The position numbers were made by a program, and so were the translations under genes. From QKMZ01 sp012965515 (lineage in GTDB: Bacteria; Cyanobacteriota; Vampirovibrionia; Obscuribacterales; Obscuribacteraceae), in contig CALFMP010000038.1 of assembly GCA_937879965.1 (NCBI GenBank), positions 1 to 64,000 of the forward strand: a DNA stretch of 64,000 nucleotides, given 5' to 3'. The notes beneath the pieces are model-generated. The model was not told the DNA's origin and searched no databases. It saw only the letters and a program-made list of their open reading frames with translations. Shown here piece after piece: positions 11,301-19,361 of the stretch; within the stretch, counting starts at the first letter, position 1; every line of letters begins with the position of its first letter.

Positions 11301-12395
11301 TTTAGGCGCAAGGCGAGCTTGCACTTGCTCTCCCGATAAAGCACCGGGGTTATCTTTCAAAGCATTTCGAACGTAGCTTGCGCCCTGGTCACCGAACTCT
11401 CTTCGAAGATCTCTAATTGCTTCGCGTTTCACATCACCATTGTTTTCGGTTAAAGATTTTGCATAGGCAGCAGCAGCGGCTCGCTGACCATCAGTCAATT
11501 GTTGCCCGGGCTGGAACGTCGTCTCAGGACGGTGAACGCTATCGCGATCGCGATCTTTCGCCGGTTTCACCTCGGCAACTACAGGTTGCTCGGTGGCACC
11601 ACCAGTCTTACGCTCGGGCACGACTGCAGTAACAGGGCGTTCGCCTCCTGTTGTGCTGCCAGGGGGCGTCTCCAATCCATGCGCTTTACGCTGGTCTCTC
11701 CAGAAATTGTCTCTCTGGTTTGCCGGTAACGCAGCCGCCTGATCTGCCAACTCTCGCATCTGAGTCCGTCCGACCTTACCTTCCAGCTCGTCTTTCTGCG
11801 CTCCTGTCACACGTTGAACTGGCTGAGGGTCCCCCTCAGTGCGCTGACGCTTGTTACCAGGCAAGGTCGACTGATCAGTTGTAGCCTCGGGCACGACGCG
11901 CCGGTTGGTAGTACCGGCAGGTTGATCTGTAACAGCGTCTCCTTGCGTTCTTCTTCCAGTCGTCTGCGCCGGCGGATCGCCACCATTTACTTGGCGAGTT
12001 GGTTGCAGACTGATTTCCGGTGGTCTCACACCATCTTTAGGTATGCCGACCAGGCGCTGCGGCTCACCTTCGCGGCGAGGTGGATCGATGCGATATTGAT
12101 GACCTTCACTGGAGTAGCCGAAAACTTGGTTACCTTTCACGACGGTGTTTAACTTCACTTGAGTTCCGTCAGCCTGCGTAAAAGTCTTTTCTGTTACTTG
12201 ACCCGGACTACGGTCGTTCAACTGAATAGTCTTTGGTCTTTCATCGAGTTGAGCGCGAAACTGATCATGAGCCTCAAGTGGCTGCCCACCACCAGGAACG
12301 TCACCGCCGGGATTCTGCTCGAGCGCGGTCGGAGTTTTAATCCGTGTATCGTTATCTTCGACCGGTGGAGTCGTTTGGCGCGGCAACTGATTCAT
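8355..12395 (-). CDS. Large protein with two LysM domains, a zinc ribbon and a novel C-terminal domain
   Basis: 1346 residues. The N-terminal 800 are polar and low-complexity, with a GRPD tetrapeptide run at about 411-437. A highly charged K/E coil spans about 831-910. LysM 1 starts at YIVREKDTLQSIA (about 909-964) and LysM 2 at KYIARLGDSLKSVA (about 1077-1141). A zinc ribbon, CDGCG...CPACG, is at about 1175-1196. The last 85 residues form a domain shared with the divergent gene at 12768-17774 (WEPVVSYE...RIDLPP...NWKGY). No signal peptide or membrane segment is visible, so how LysM would reach peptidoglycan is unclear. The ATG at 12395 has GAGGGA about 9 nt upstream, and a strong promoter lies at 12524-12552. 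Confidence 0.9.
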   Translation of the reverse strand: MNQLPRQTTPPVEDNDTRIKTPTALEQNPGGDVPGGGQPLEAHDQFRAQLDERPKTIQLNDRSPGQVTEKTFTQADGTQVKLNTVVKGNQVFGYSSEGHQYRIDPPRREGEPQRLVGIPKDGVRPPEISLQPTRQVNGGDPPAQTTGRRTQGDAVTDQPAGTTNRRVVPEATTDQSTLPGNKRQRTEGDPQPVQRVTGAQKDELEGKVGRTQMRELADQAAALPANQRDNFWRDQRKAHGLETPPGSTTGGERPVTAVVPERKTGGATEQPVVAEVKPAKDRDRDSVHRPETTFQPGQQLTDGQRAAAAAYAKSLTENNGDVKREAIRDLRREFGDQGASYVRNALKDNPGALSGEQVQARLAPKTETREVKTEFKPGNQGEGGDRGDRVPKSIPDVLKGNVEHVALPGRDGRPDGRPDGRPDGRPDGRPDGRPDGRDPFKGGERPGSDFGQRQFELAKLQELSRQPKDQPFPPGLENKLKNNPEALAQLQQRWQDARDRDGKGADLTMRGRQDGGDQANRALDALKGGPNQKGIPGFDLNDKATREFLADAMKRLEQTKGQRIDDIFKGLDPSKADRLTKFLTDGSPDGKFNPARVRDLMGVSDQLKSPTERLYDFMKANKDAINNQQLNPKDTQRLLGDLTKMLGDVNKQLGVDGSKNALRIEDILGRKLDPTRPGERLAAMEQNGINRQMSDRADAMALVARMTPAQEMAIRQMLDLRAGKDPVQQAVRQTGQEGQQAGRETAPGARFEGPQARMDAAQVAAQNAARMDAANRADVGRPDLAVKAEAKSETNIAKPENIQAQRQQDIALPGSKPVEARSDRTDALAQPDKKDEKFLDEKSKREKKEEEEKEKREKEEQHKREEKARLDALMLAALAEKKRKQLEQEQKEKEKSDEKDKQRDREKRRRYIVREKDTLQSIATTQLRDVKLAPLIYEINKEIIQLRVENGKQVPDLKPKMIIWLPSTTEIEEYRKGGVSGARAAAGAGPQDKKMSADDELIARFGAGWSGNKGGPATGVPTGQTGGPPTIPGSQPATSAEVTAALAASAMEAAQKKRANIESLLGPIGRSKPADGRIKYIARLGDSLKSVAMKHPGLQDVNLWKLLAEVNGISTETDSKGAPLATLTRGAVLMIPSNVDVESYRARTSGAPNAVPTTGGVKTAGVITEVATKLCDGCGRMTVNSATICPACGAAFAGFGDGGDEVHRDTYSQRQPQFANSPVVSVEPEDAKTVFVQPPVADEDAPTRITTGNHSMDQLNDECRIVKCDGQGIVCQLEVSRGNGWEPVVSYEIYDDVSMRNEFTPDGRKRSVRIDLPPQAARELAGNDLSSNWKGYCSRFLDKQFE
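11085..11165 (-). repeat. GRPD-encoding 12-bp tandem repeat
   Basis: About six copies of a 12-bp unit encode Gly-Arg-Pro-Asp inside the LysM protein gene, at residues about 411-437. The plus-strand sequence shows repeated catcggggcggc blocks with a few synonymous changes. Confidence 0.85.
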
Positions 12396-12767
12396 TCAGC
12401 ATTCCCTCAGCTAAGAGATAAGGACGTCGTGGACTCCATCCTTGCGGTATAAGGCTAGGTCGATCTGTTGCTAGCTTAGTAAATCGGACAGCGGACGCAT
12501 CCGGCAGAAGGCCGGGCGCCTTAATAATAAGTCTCCATAAATAGGTTGTCAACAATTCGACATAACCGCCCACATTTAATCTTCGCCGGTGTCTAGGGTC
12601 GCCATTGTCAAGGATAGATATCAACAAGGCTGGTTCGAATTTCTAGGCAGGCAATGCACCCAATGATTACTACGTTCATTGTTGTCGGCATTTTTACCGA
12701 CAGTTTTGCTCGTTTTTCATAACTAGAAGCCGAATTGACGTTACTCCAACACCCGGGAAAACGCTAA
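12396..12767. other. Divergent intergenic region between the paralogous LysM genes
   Basis: 372 bases. It holds the minus-strand promoter at 12524-12552 and a plus-strand hairpin, TGTCGG/CCGACA (12683-12702, loop CATTTTTA, then GTTTTG), about 65 nt before the plus-strand start. A 91-residue minus frame here (12352-12627) overlaps the real start in another frame and looks spurious. Confidence 0.7.
12524..12552 (-). promoter_or_regulatory. Predicted sigma-70 promoter for the LysM/zinc-ribbon gene
   Basis: On the minus strand a perfect -35 TTGACA (12547-12552) is followed by a 17-bp spacer and TATTAT (12524-12529), five of six matches to the -10 consensus. Transcription would start near 12517, leaving a leader of about 120 nt. 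Confidence 0.7.
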
Positions 12768-15700
12768 ATGGATTCTGTCCTTTCAAGTAATCAAAACGAG
12801 CAGATAGTCGCTAAAAACGGCCAAGGCGCTCCTGAAACCGAAGACAATGAAATCGATGTTGATTTTGACGAAAATCACCAGCGCTTGTTGTTTGGCGGGT
12901 CGAGCGCTTCAACGCCTGAAGCATCCTCAGAAAGCACTATTGCAGCCGTTTCCAAACCAGGACAGCCGGTTCAACGCGCGCGCGAATCTACAGATGATCT
13001 CAATCTGGTAGCGATTTCCGCGCTTCCAGCCAATGGCGTCAAAGGTGACGCAAAGCCAAATACGCCTACCACAACCTACGAACCCAGCGTCTCCAATCCC
13101 TTACCTGTGCTGGCTAAAACTGGTGTTGCCTCCACCGTCAGCTTGCAAACACCGAATTCGGACAATGCCATTCCGGCCGGACGTCGCTCCGGCGCATCGG
13201 ACAAGATTGCTGTTCAGCTTGCAGCTGACGCAACGCCCAAACCAATGATTACGCAGGAAGTACGACTGGACCAACTAGACAGCGAAACCAAGCACAGAAT
13301 TGTCACAGCCAGCGTCAACAGCTTGTATGAACGCCTTGGACAGCCAGTTCCTACCGGAGCAGCAAATGATAACGCGCAACCTATCGTTTCACTCGCGACA
13401 ACTAGAAGGTCAGCAGGGACCGGCGACGTACAAGTTTTCAGCTCTACGCCTGCAGCAAATGTTCCAGCAACCAATCGCGCAGAGTCTAGACCAGTCGCAG
13501 AACCGCTGACAGGAACAAGAAATTCTGCCGAACTGATGCTACCAGGCAAACCAGCAGCAGATGTCAAACAAGAAGTTGTAAACCCGCCCGTGACAAGAGG
13601 ATCAGGTGACCTGCGTGTCGTAAACGGCACCATTCTACCTGCTCAGTTGGCAGAAACATTCAACACTACAGGTGGTGCAAAGACAAGAGTTGAAGCACCA
13701 ACTGACGTCACCACACCTGGTGCACGTGTGAGAACACCAGCTGAGCCAACCATTGATGCTAATGCAAACGTTCCTGTCAAAAGAACAACTGAATCCGTTG
13801 GCCCAGAGACGATGAGTTTGCCTCGCGCAAACGGAAAGTCAACAACTGATGGACCTCTTACTGGTACGCTTTCAGTCGAAACTCCAACAAACGGCACGCG
13901 CCCCAGAAGCAGTTCAGAATTAACAATAACTCCGGACAATGGAACGACTCTGCCACGAGTGACAGGCAAACAGGTCTTTGAAAACACCGGCACACAGTTG
14001 CCACCAGGAACGATCGCAGGCGACATGCTCGGCATCAACAGAGCTCCTTCCGCCAATCGCGCTTTCATTCCGGAGCAGCCGCTAGCTAATCCAAAATTCC
14101 CAGTCCCCACCGAACAGCCTATCAAGAGAGCAGGCTCGCTCGACACGTACCCAAGCGTTCCTACTCCTGCAGCTCCGGAACTTGTTGTATTGCGCACACC
14201 GCGCGCGCCTGGAGATCCGGCCGAAGTACCGGGAAGCACAGGGACAAGAATGGGTGATGTGATAAGAACCGTCACCAACGGTCCGGTCATCCCTTCGCCA
14301 ACAGTCCCAGCCGACAGACATAATGGCGACAAGACCCTTCCTGTAATCAAACCTGCCGGTTCACTTCAAGAGATCGCACCAGCACAGACCACTACCATTG
14401 GTGGCAAAGAAATTACCACAGCGGGAATTCCAACTAATCCTCTAAAAGATGTTCGCCAAAATGCAATTGACTTGCTGCAAACAAGCACTGAGCAAGTAGC
14501 TTCGATTGCCACTACAGTGAACAGAAATGGTGCCAAGGTCAGCGATGTTCCGTCGTTGCCGACAAGACCCGACGGTCTGCCGCCTACGCAACCGGTAGGT
14601 CGCATCGAGGTCATCGGTGGAACAGTCACGATAACCACTCCTAAACCGGGAACAGACGTCACCGCAGTATCTCCGAGTCCCGCGCCGGCAGTTATTCGAA
14701 ACGACGGCACTATTAAGGTTGCCGACGTTCCTAAAGGTGGTACTACCACTGATACCGGTAGTTCAATTGGAACCACTGCCGCTAAGTCTGTTTCCAACAA
14801 CGGAGACCCCATTCAGCAGCCTAGAGTCACTGACGGTATATTGCCGCGCACAGACAATCAGGCAACCGGCATACGTAATGACGGGCAAACAGTTCTTCCA
14901 CTCAGTCATGGAAATCGCCATGGCGAAGTGTTGCCGCCGACGAAGACTCCCGACGGATTGCCTGTGGACAAGACCGGCAGACCGATAGAAGCCGGTAACG
15001 TAACTGACAGAAACGGCGTCAAAATCGCAGACACCTCAGTTCCAGGCAACTCCGCAATTCCTGGCAGCATCATTGCTGGCGCTGATAAAGGCTTGCCGAG
15101 AGCTACCGAGCCTACAGTAGCAAGCGACAAGACCGTGCCGAAGACTGTGGATGGTCGCCCGGTCGAAACTGGTCGCAATGGCGAAGTGCTTCCACGTGGT
15201 GGCGAAACCCTTCCGCGCGGCAGTGAAACTATTCCACGCAATGGTGAAACTCTTCCACGCAGTGGCGAATCCGCTCGCACTGCTGATGGTGGCACAAGAG
15301 TCACAGGTGATTCCGTCCCTCGCAAAGACGATGCTTCATTGAAGGGCGCTGAAACTGCAATCAAAGGAAGCGAAAGCGTCGCAAGAGCCAGCGAGACAGG
15401 CGTGAAAGTTTCCGACTCAGTTGGCAGAGTTGTAGAACCTGCTGCTAAAATTTCCGAATCAGCCTCCAAAGCAATTGATGCTCCTGTCAAGGTTGCCGAC
15501 AACGCGAAGGTTTCGGACAAGGTCGAAGTCGCTGCAAAATCGGCAGATGCGCAAGGCAAGACAGCTGGCGAAGTGGCTACAGTCGGCAAGTCTGTTGAAC
15601 TGGCAGGCAAGATAGTCAACGAAGTAGCGCTCGGTCAGAAGATTCAAGATGTAAACGCCAAAGGCATTTCCGATGTCTCACTAAAGAGCAATGACGCTGT

Positions 15701-17774
15701 TCGCGGCACGGATACAAACATAAAGGCGCAGGATCTCATCGCAAATAACGCTCAAGTCGGCGACAGAAATGTACGGCTTTCTGATGCCATTGTCAGAGCT
15801 GCAGAACTAGCAATCATCAAGGGTTCCGAACACAATCAGCAAGTAAAGCTCGATGGTAGTGTTAGAGTTTCCGACCAAAGCATTCAAAGCAATCAAGTTG
15901 CCAATCAAATGAATGCATTGGGCAATCAAATGAACGCCAACGCTCAACAAGGCAAAATCGATGCTGTTCGCAACGATGCAAATGCCATTGTTCGTGGCGA
16001 TCAAAATCAAATCGCACAAAACCAACTCGGCATTCATAATCAAATTGCACAGCACAATGTGATCGGCAGAAACAGCGATCAAATCGCGGCTCCGGCTGCA
16101 AAACAATCGCCTGATTGCCCGGTTCCCGGTCAAAGAAATGTCGACGTCAAAATCGATCAAGTGGTAGCCGACATCCTCAACCATGTCCGCAACAACAAAG
16201 ATCAGCATGGTGGAGCGAAGATCATCAGTTCTCTCGACCAAGCTAACAACGCTGCAAATCAACAGCATGATCCAAAGGCACTTCTCGATGCGGCTGCCGT
16301 GCGTCGAATTTTGGATGGACAGGGCATCACGCTCAGTCCTTCAGCACTCAATACACTCATGGAGGGAATCAAGCCGACAGGCGAACAAGCAATTGACTAC
16401 GCGCTGCCGAGCATCGGGTCGCTCAGCCTCAGCCAAATCATCAGCCTGGGCGAGCGTTTACAAGAAGCAGTGTCGGGCGCAGGTAATGAAACCTCCGAAC
16501 CGCAACCAAAAACCCAGCTTCAACAACACAGAACCAAATACCTCGTCAAAGAAGGAGACACGCTCGAATCGATCGCGCAAGAAAAACTCGGCGATGCGCG
16601 ACTCGTACAATTGCTTATCACAATCAACCGCGCTCTGGTCAACTACAGACTGGAAGGCGAGAAGAAAGTTGCTTACGTTGTGCCGAATCAATATATGTGG
16701 TTGCCGACGGACCACGAATTGGAGGTTCACAAACGGAACTTCTTCGGCAAACAAGGAAAAGATGGCTCGGTTGCCCTGGCTATCAACTCCAAGCAAAACA
16801 CACCAATCATTCCACCAGTCAGCTTCGACCACACCAAAGAAGTTTCGGCAGAAGTCTCTCAAAGCATGCAAGATTTCCGTCCGGCTTCCAGCGCTTCCAA
16901 TCCGCTTTCAGGCAATCGCATGTCTGCCGGTTACGAAGTAAAGAAAATGGTTCCTCAAGCTGGTTCGATAAGCAGCTCTAACAGCGGTTCTACTAGTGAT
17001 TCCGGAAGCATCAGCGGCAGCGGCAAGATGGCAGGCAATCTGGACAGATTGCGCCACGCTGGTGACAGAAGAAGCATCAAACTTGATGAAATTGAATACG
17101 CTTCGACTCAAGTAAGCCACCGTCAGTGCTACCAAGTGCGCGAAGGCGAATCGTTGATGTCGATTGCAGCATCTCTCGAATCTATGGGCCACATCAGCAT
17201 GTGGAAACTGCTTGCAAAAATCAACGGTTTCCAAATTGAAGAAGGTGGTCTCGGCAAGCCAGTTGAAAATCTGCATGCCGGTCAATTCATAGTTCTTCCC
17301 ACCACGGAGGAACTCTCTGAATACAAGCTTTTGGAAAAGTTGACCACAACATCGAAGTCGGCATCCTCGAATGCAAGCGTTGCAGAAAATGCTTTCTCAT
17401 GTGTTCAACATCAAAAGCAAATCGCTACTCCACCTCCGCCGGCGCTTGTAGCATTGGCACAAGGTGTAGGCGGTTTGACCACAGTGCAAAAACTTTCGTC
17501 TTACACGCGTCTCGTTCTCAACGATCTTCCACAATTGGAAAACTGCTTCAGCATCACCGTTGAAGCGCGTTGGAACGGACAGTGGAAGCCTATGGCAGCT
17601 TATGAGTGCCGCCACGGGCAAACCACACGCCATCTCTATAACAAGAACGGCGAGATCAAATCGATGGAACTCGACCTGCCACCGTACGTGGTGAAAGAAA
17701 TGGCAAGAGAAGACTTTGTGCGCAACTGGAATGCATACGTCAATATTTTCATGGGTAATGCTGCCAGCGTGTAG
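12768..17774 (+). CDS. Large disordered protein with two LysM domains and the same novel C-terminal domain
   Basis: 1668 residues. Residues 1-1000 are Pro/Thr/Ser-rich with no clear fold, and include a GETLPR-type repeat at about 803-838. Residues about 1000-1110 are Asn/Gln-rich (NQVANQMNALGNQMN). LysM 1 (YLVKEGDTLESIA) is at about 1257-1315 and LysM 2 (YQVREGESLMSIA) at about 1454-1512. Each LysM ends with a WLP or VLPT strand, as in the divergent gene at 8355-12395. The final 75 residues match that gene's C-terminus (WKPMAAYE...LDLPP...NWNAY). The zinc ribbon of the paralogue is missing. No signal peptide is visible and the ribosome site is weak. The two genes look like an ancient duplication with diverged N-termini. 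Function unknown. Confidence 0.9.
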   Translation: MDSVLSSNQNEQIVAKNGQGAPETEDNEIDVDFDENHQRLLFGGSSASTPEASSESTIAAVSKPGQPVQRARESTDDLNLVAISALPANGVKGDAKPNTPTTTYEPSVSNPLPVLAKTGVASTVSLQTPNSDNAIPAGRRSGASDKIAVQLAADATPKPMITQEVRLDQLDSETKHRIVTASVNSLYERLGQPVPTGAANDNAQPIVSLATTRRSAGTGDVQVFSSTPAANVPATNRAESRPVAEPLTGTRNSAELMLPGKPAADVKQEVVNPPVTRGSGDLRVVNGTILPAQLAETFNTTGGAKTRVEAPTDVTTPGARVRTPAEPTIDANANVPVKRTTESVGPETMSLPRANGKSTTDGPLTGTLSVETPTNGTRPRSSSELTITPDNGTTLPRVTGKQVFENTGTQLPPGTIAGDMLGINRAPSANRAFIPEQPLANPKFPVPTEQPIKRAGSLDTYPSVPTPAAPELVVLRTPRAPGDPAEVPGSTGTRMGDVIRTVTNGPVIPSPTVPADRHNGDKTLPVIKPAGSLQEIAPAQTTTIGGKEITTAGIPTNPLKDVRQNAIDLLQTSTEQVASIATTVNRNGAKVSDVPSLPTRPDGLPPTQPVGRIEVIGGTVTITTPKPGTDVTAVSPSPAPAVIRNDGTIKVADVPKGGTTTDTGSSIGTTAAKSVSNNGDPIQQPRVTDGILPRTDNQATGIRNDGQTVLPLSHGNRHGEVLPPTKTPDGLPVDKTGRPIEAGNVTDRNGVKIADTSVPGNSAIPGSIIAGADKGLPRATEPTVASDKTVPKTVDGRPVETGRNGEVLPRGGETLPRGSETIPRNGETLPRSGESARTADGGTRVTGDSVPRKDDASLKGAETAIKGSESVARASETGVKVSDSVGRVVEPAAKISESASKAIDAPVKVADNAKVSDKVEVAAKSADAQGKTAGEVATVGKSVELAGKIVNEVALGQKIQDVNAKGISDVSLKSNDAVRGTDTNIKAQDLIANNAQVGDRNVRLSDAIVRAAELAIIKGSEHNQQVKLDGSVRVSDQSIQSNQVANQMNALGNQMNANAQQGKIDAVRNDANAIVRGDQNQIAQNQLGIHNQIAQHNVIGRNSDQIAAPAAKQSPDCPVPGQRNVDVKIDQVVADILNHVRNNKDQHGGAKIISSLDQANNAANQQHDPKALLDAAAVRRILDGQGITLSPSALNTLMEGIKPTGEQAIDYALPSIGSLSLSQIISLGERLQEAVSGAGNETSEPQPKTQLQQHRTKYLVKEGDTLESIAQEKLGDARLVQLLITINRALVNYRLEGEKKVAYVVPNQYMWLPTDHELEVHKRNFFGKQGKDGSVALAINSKQNTPIIPPVSFDHTKEVSAEVSQSMQDFRPASSASNPLSGNRMSAGYEVKKMVPQAGSISSSNSGSTSDSGSISGSGKMAGNLDRLRHAGDRRSIKLDEIEYASTQVSHRQCYQVREGESLMSIAASLESMGHISMWKLLAKINGFQIEEGGLGKPVENLHAGQFIVLPTTEELSEYKLLEKLTTTSKSASSNASVAENAFSCVQHQKQIATPPPPALVALAQGVGGLTTVQKLSSYTRLVLNDLPQLENCFSITVEARWNGQWKPMAAYECRHGQTTRHLYNKNGEIKSMELDLPPYVVKEMAREDFVRNWNAYVNIFMGNAASV

Positions 17775-17782
17775 AGCATAGA

Positions 17783-17833
17783 GTCGCGTTGCATGCGACG
17801 ATTTGCATTCTTTTGGGTTCGCATTGCATGCGA
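17783..17833. repeat. Pair of short palindromes between convergent genes
   Basis: GTCGCGTTGCATGCGAC (17783-17799) and TCGCATTGCATGCGA (17819-17833) lie between two convergent genes. They resemble the GCATGCAATGC palindromes at 33840 and 52476 and may act as a bidirectional hairpin end. Confidence 0.6.
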
Positions 17834-17857
17834 CCGCCTTAGAAAGAAAGGGCTTAT

Positions 17858-18877
17858 TTAGTCCCGAATCACGTTATCGTTCTCAATCCCTAACGCTAAA
17901 TCAATCTTCTCGATCACCTCTGGAAGCATGATTCTATGCATACATTCACCAGGTCCATCGGGTCTCGCGACCTGACAGAACTTAGCGCCGTGACAGCGGC
18001 AGGCCTTGCTCTGGTCGATGGTCATCACTGAGTAACCATAAGGACCGCTGCGCTCAGGATAAGTAGCGCCGTAAAGACCAATAACTGGAGTACCGACCGC
18101 CACAGCCAGGTGAGCAGGACCGGTATCACCGGAGATGGCAAAGATGCAGCGCCGCAGCACGGCGGCTGTTTCCGCAAGGGACAGCTGCCCTGCCACGTTA
18201 ACGCAAACATTGCCAGAATCCTTATTTATGCTTTCGCAGAGCTCAGCGTCATCTTCGCCTCCCACGAGAAGCAAACGAAATTGCTTTCTCTCAGTGAGAT
18301 TTCTTATCAGATATATCCATCCGTCTCGAATCCACGCTCGGTGCGGGCGATATTTGCCTACGCCAGGGACTAACGCTATCAGGGGCTGTGCGGAAAAATT
18401 TCCATCCGCATTTAGCTTGTCCAGAACTTCCTTTGCAAGTGCTTCTGGAAAAATTGATGGGAAAAGCGGATCAGGCATCTCTGGACAGAGGTGCTTAACG
18501 GTTGCCATAAAGTTGTCGACCGCATGCATCGTCGTTGGTGCATCGGTTCGCTGCTTTTGATAGCGGACGATCGGCACCCGAGTAAACCAGGGCAAAAATT
18601 TCAGCTTGCTCGAATTAGAAAGATCGACAAAAAGATCCGGCTTCATCGCCTCGATCTGTTTGACCATTTTAAAGAACCCTTGGTCTCTCGAAAAATCTAT
18701 GAACTCATCGACATGCGGGTTCAAACCCAGCAAAAGCTGGCGCAGTACCGGATGACTCCAATAAGTGATTTTGGCTCCGGGATAATTCAACTTGAGCGCA
18801 GCGGCGACAGGTGTCGCCAACATGGCATCACCTATAGCGGCTGGGTGCAATATGACTATATTTCCGAAACTGAGCAT
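17858..18877 (-). CDS. Glycosyltransferase family 9 (ADP-heptose:LPS heptosyltransferase-like)
   Basis: 339 residues, a usual length for GT9 (GT-B fold). The N-terminal HPAAIGDAMLATPV matches the family's opening Gly-Asp loop. The nucleotide-sugar site SGDTGPAHLAVAVGTP lies at about 248-263 and is followed by VIGLYG. This family adds heptose or a related sugar to lipopolysaccharide core in the cytoplasm, so it implies an outer membrane; the sugar used here cannot be told. A Cys-rich stretch, CRCHGAKFC, follows the donor site; similar clusters occur in some GT9 members. The gene is convergent with the large LysM gene and divergent from the 102-residue hypothetical. Confidence 0.88.
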   Translation of the reverse strand: MLSFGNIVILHPAAIGDAMLATPVAAALKLNYPGAKITYWSHPVLRQLLLGLNPHVDEFIDFSRDQGFFKMVKQIEAMKPDLFVDLSNSSKLKFLPWFTRVPIVRYQKQRTDAPTTMHAVDNFMATVKHLCPEMPDPLFPSIFPEALAKEVLDKLNADGNFSAQPLIALVPGVGKYRPHRAWIRDGWIYLIRNLTERKQFRLLLVGGEDDAELCESINKDSGNVCVNVAGQLSLAETAAVLRRCIFAISGDTGPAHLAVAVGTPVIGLYGATYPERSGPYGYSVMTIDQSKACRCHGAKFCQVARPDGPGECMHRIMLPEVIEKIDLALGIENDNVIRD

Positions 18878-18930
18878 TATTGGCTAGGCTTCACTGGACT
18901 TTATCGCAACATGAATTATCATAGATAGTT

Positions 18931-19239
18931 ATGAGCAACGATGGATACTTTGTACTGGGGTGGCCCCAACCGAGCGGAAAGATAGCTATTCTTTGTCGTT
19001 CGAAAGGAGCCAACGGCGGACCAGCGCTATGTTATACGAAACGAGAAGCAATGCAGTTGCGCACTCGGTTGGCAAACGACCCGCGCGGGGAAGATAATCC
19101 TACCGCTCGGCGCATCATACAGAAGCTTTTCGTCTACAGATATATTCTGCGAAAGCCCTTGAGCTGGCGCCCCGGCGACTTGTGGGTTTATTTAGACCCC
19201 ACTTATCTTGAGCCGGCTGAAGCAGTCTTTAGCTTGTAA
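18931..19239 (+). CDS. Small hypothetical protein
   Basis: 102 residues starting MSNDGYFVLGWPQPSG. I recognise no family. It is soluble-looking, with aromatic residues and a basic middle (TKREAMQLRTRLAND), no signal peptide and no membrane segment. There is no clear ribosome site before the ATG. It lies alone between the GT9 gene (divergent) and the phosphate permease (same strand, 122 bp downstream). The amino-acid make-up looks protein-like rather than random, but a spurious frame is possible. Confidence 0.5.
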   Translation: MSNDGYFVLGWPQPSGKIAILCRSKGANGGPALCYTKREAMQLRTRLANDPRGEDNPTARRIIQKLFVYRYILRKPLSWRPGDLWVYLDPTYLEPAEAVFSL

Positions 19240-19259
19240 GTCTTTTACATTCCGAATTA

Positions 19260-19278
19260 CTTAGTCCGACCTTAACCT
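19260..19278 (+). promoter_or_regulatory. Candidate cyanobacterial-type PHO box before the phosphate permease
   Basis: CTTAGTCC (19260-19267), a 3-bp gap, then CTTAACCT (19271-19278). The second copy is identical to the 8-bp half-site known for cyanobacterial SphR/PhoB boxes and the first matches at five of eight positions. The 3-bp spacing also fits. TATTTA at 19288 could be the -10. The permease starts at 19362. Confidence 0.5.
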
Positions 19279-19361
19279 CGGGGCTGCTATTTATTGCTTG
19301 TGAAAAGCAACTTCCGAGATTTCCGAACTGGGTCTAGCCATTCGGTAGAGGCAAACCTGAA

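Noticed and set aside
12352..12627. 91-residue minus frame upstream of the LysM gene
   Set aside because: It overlaps the true start in another frame and runs through the predicted promoter.
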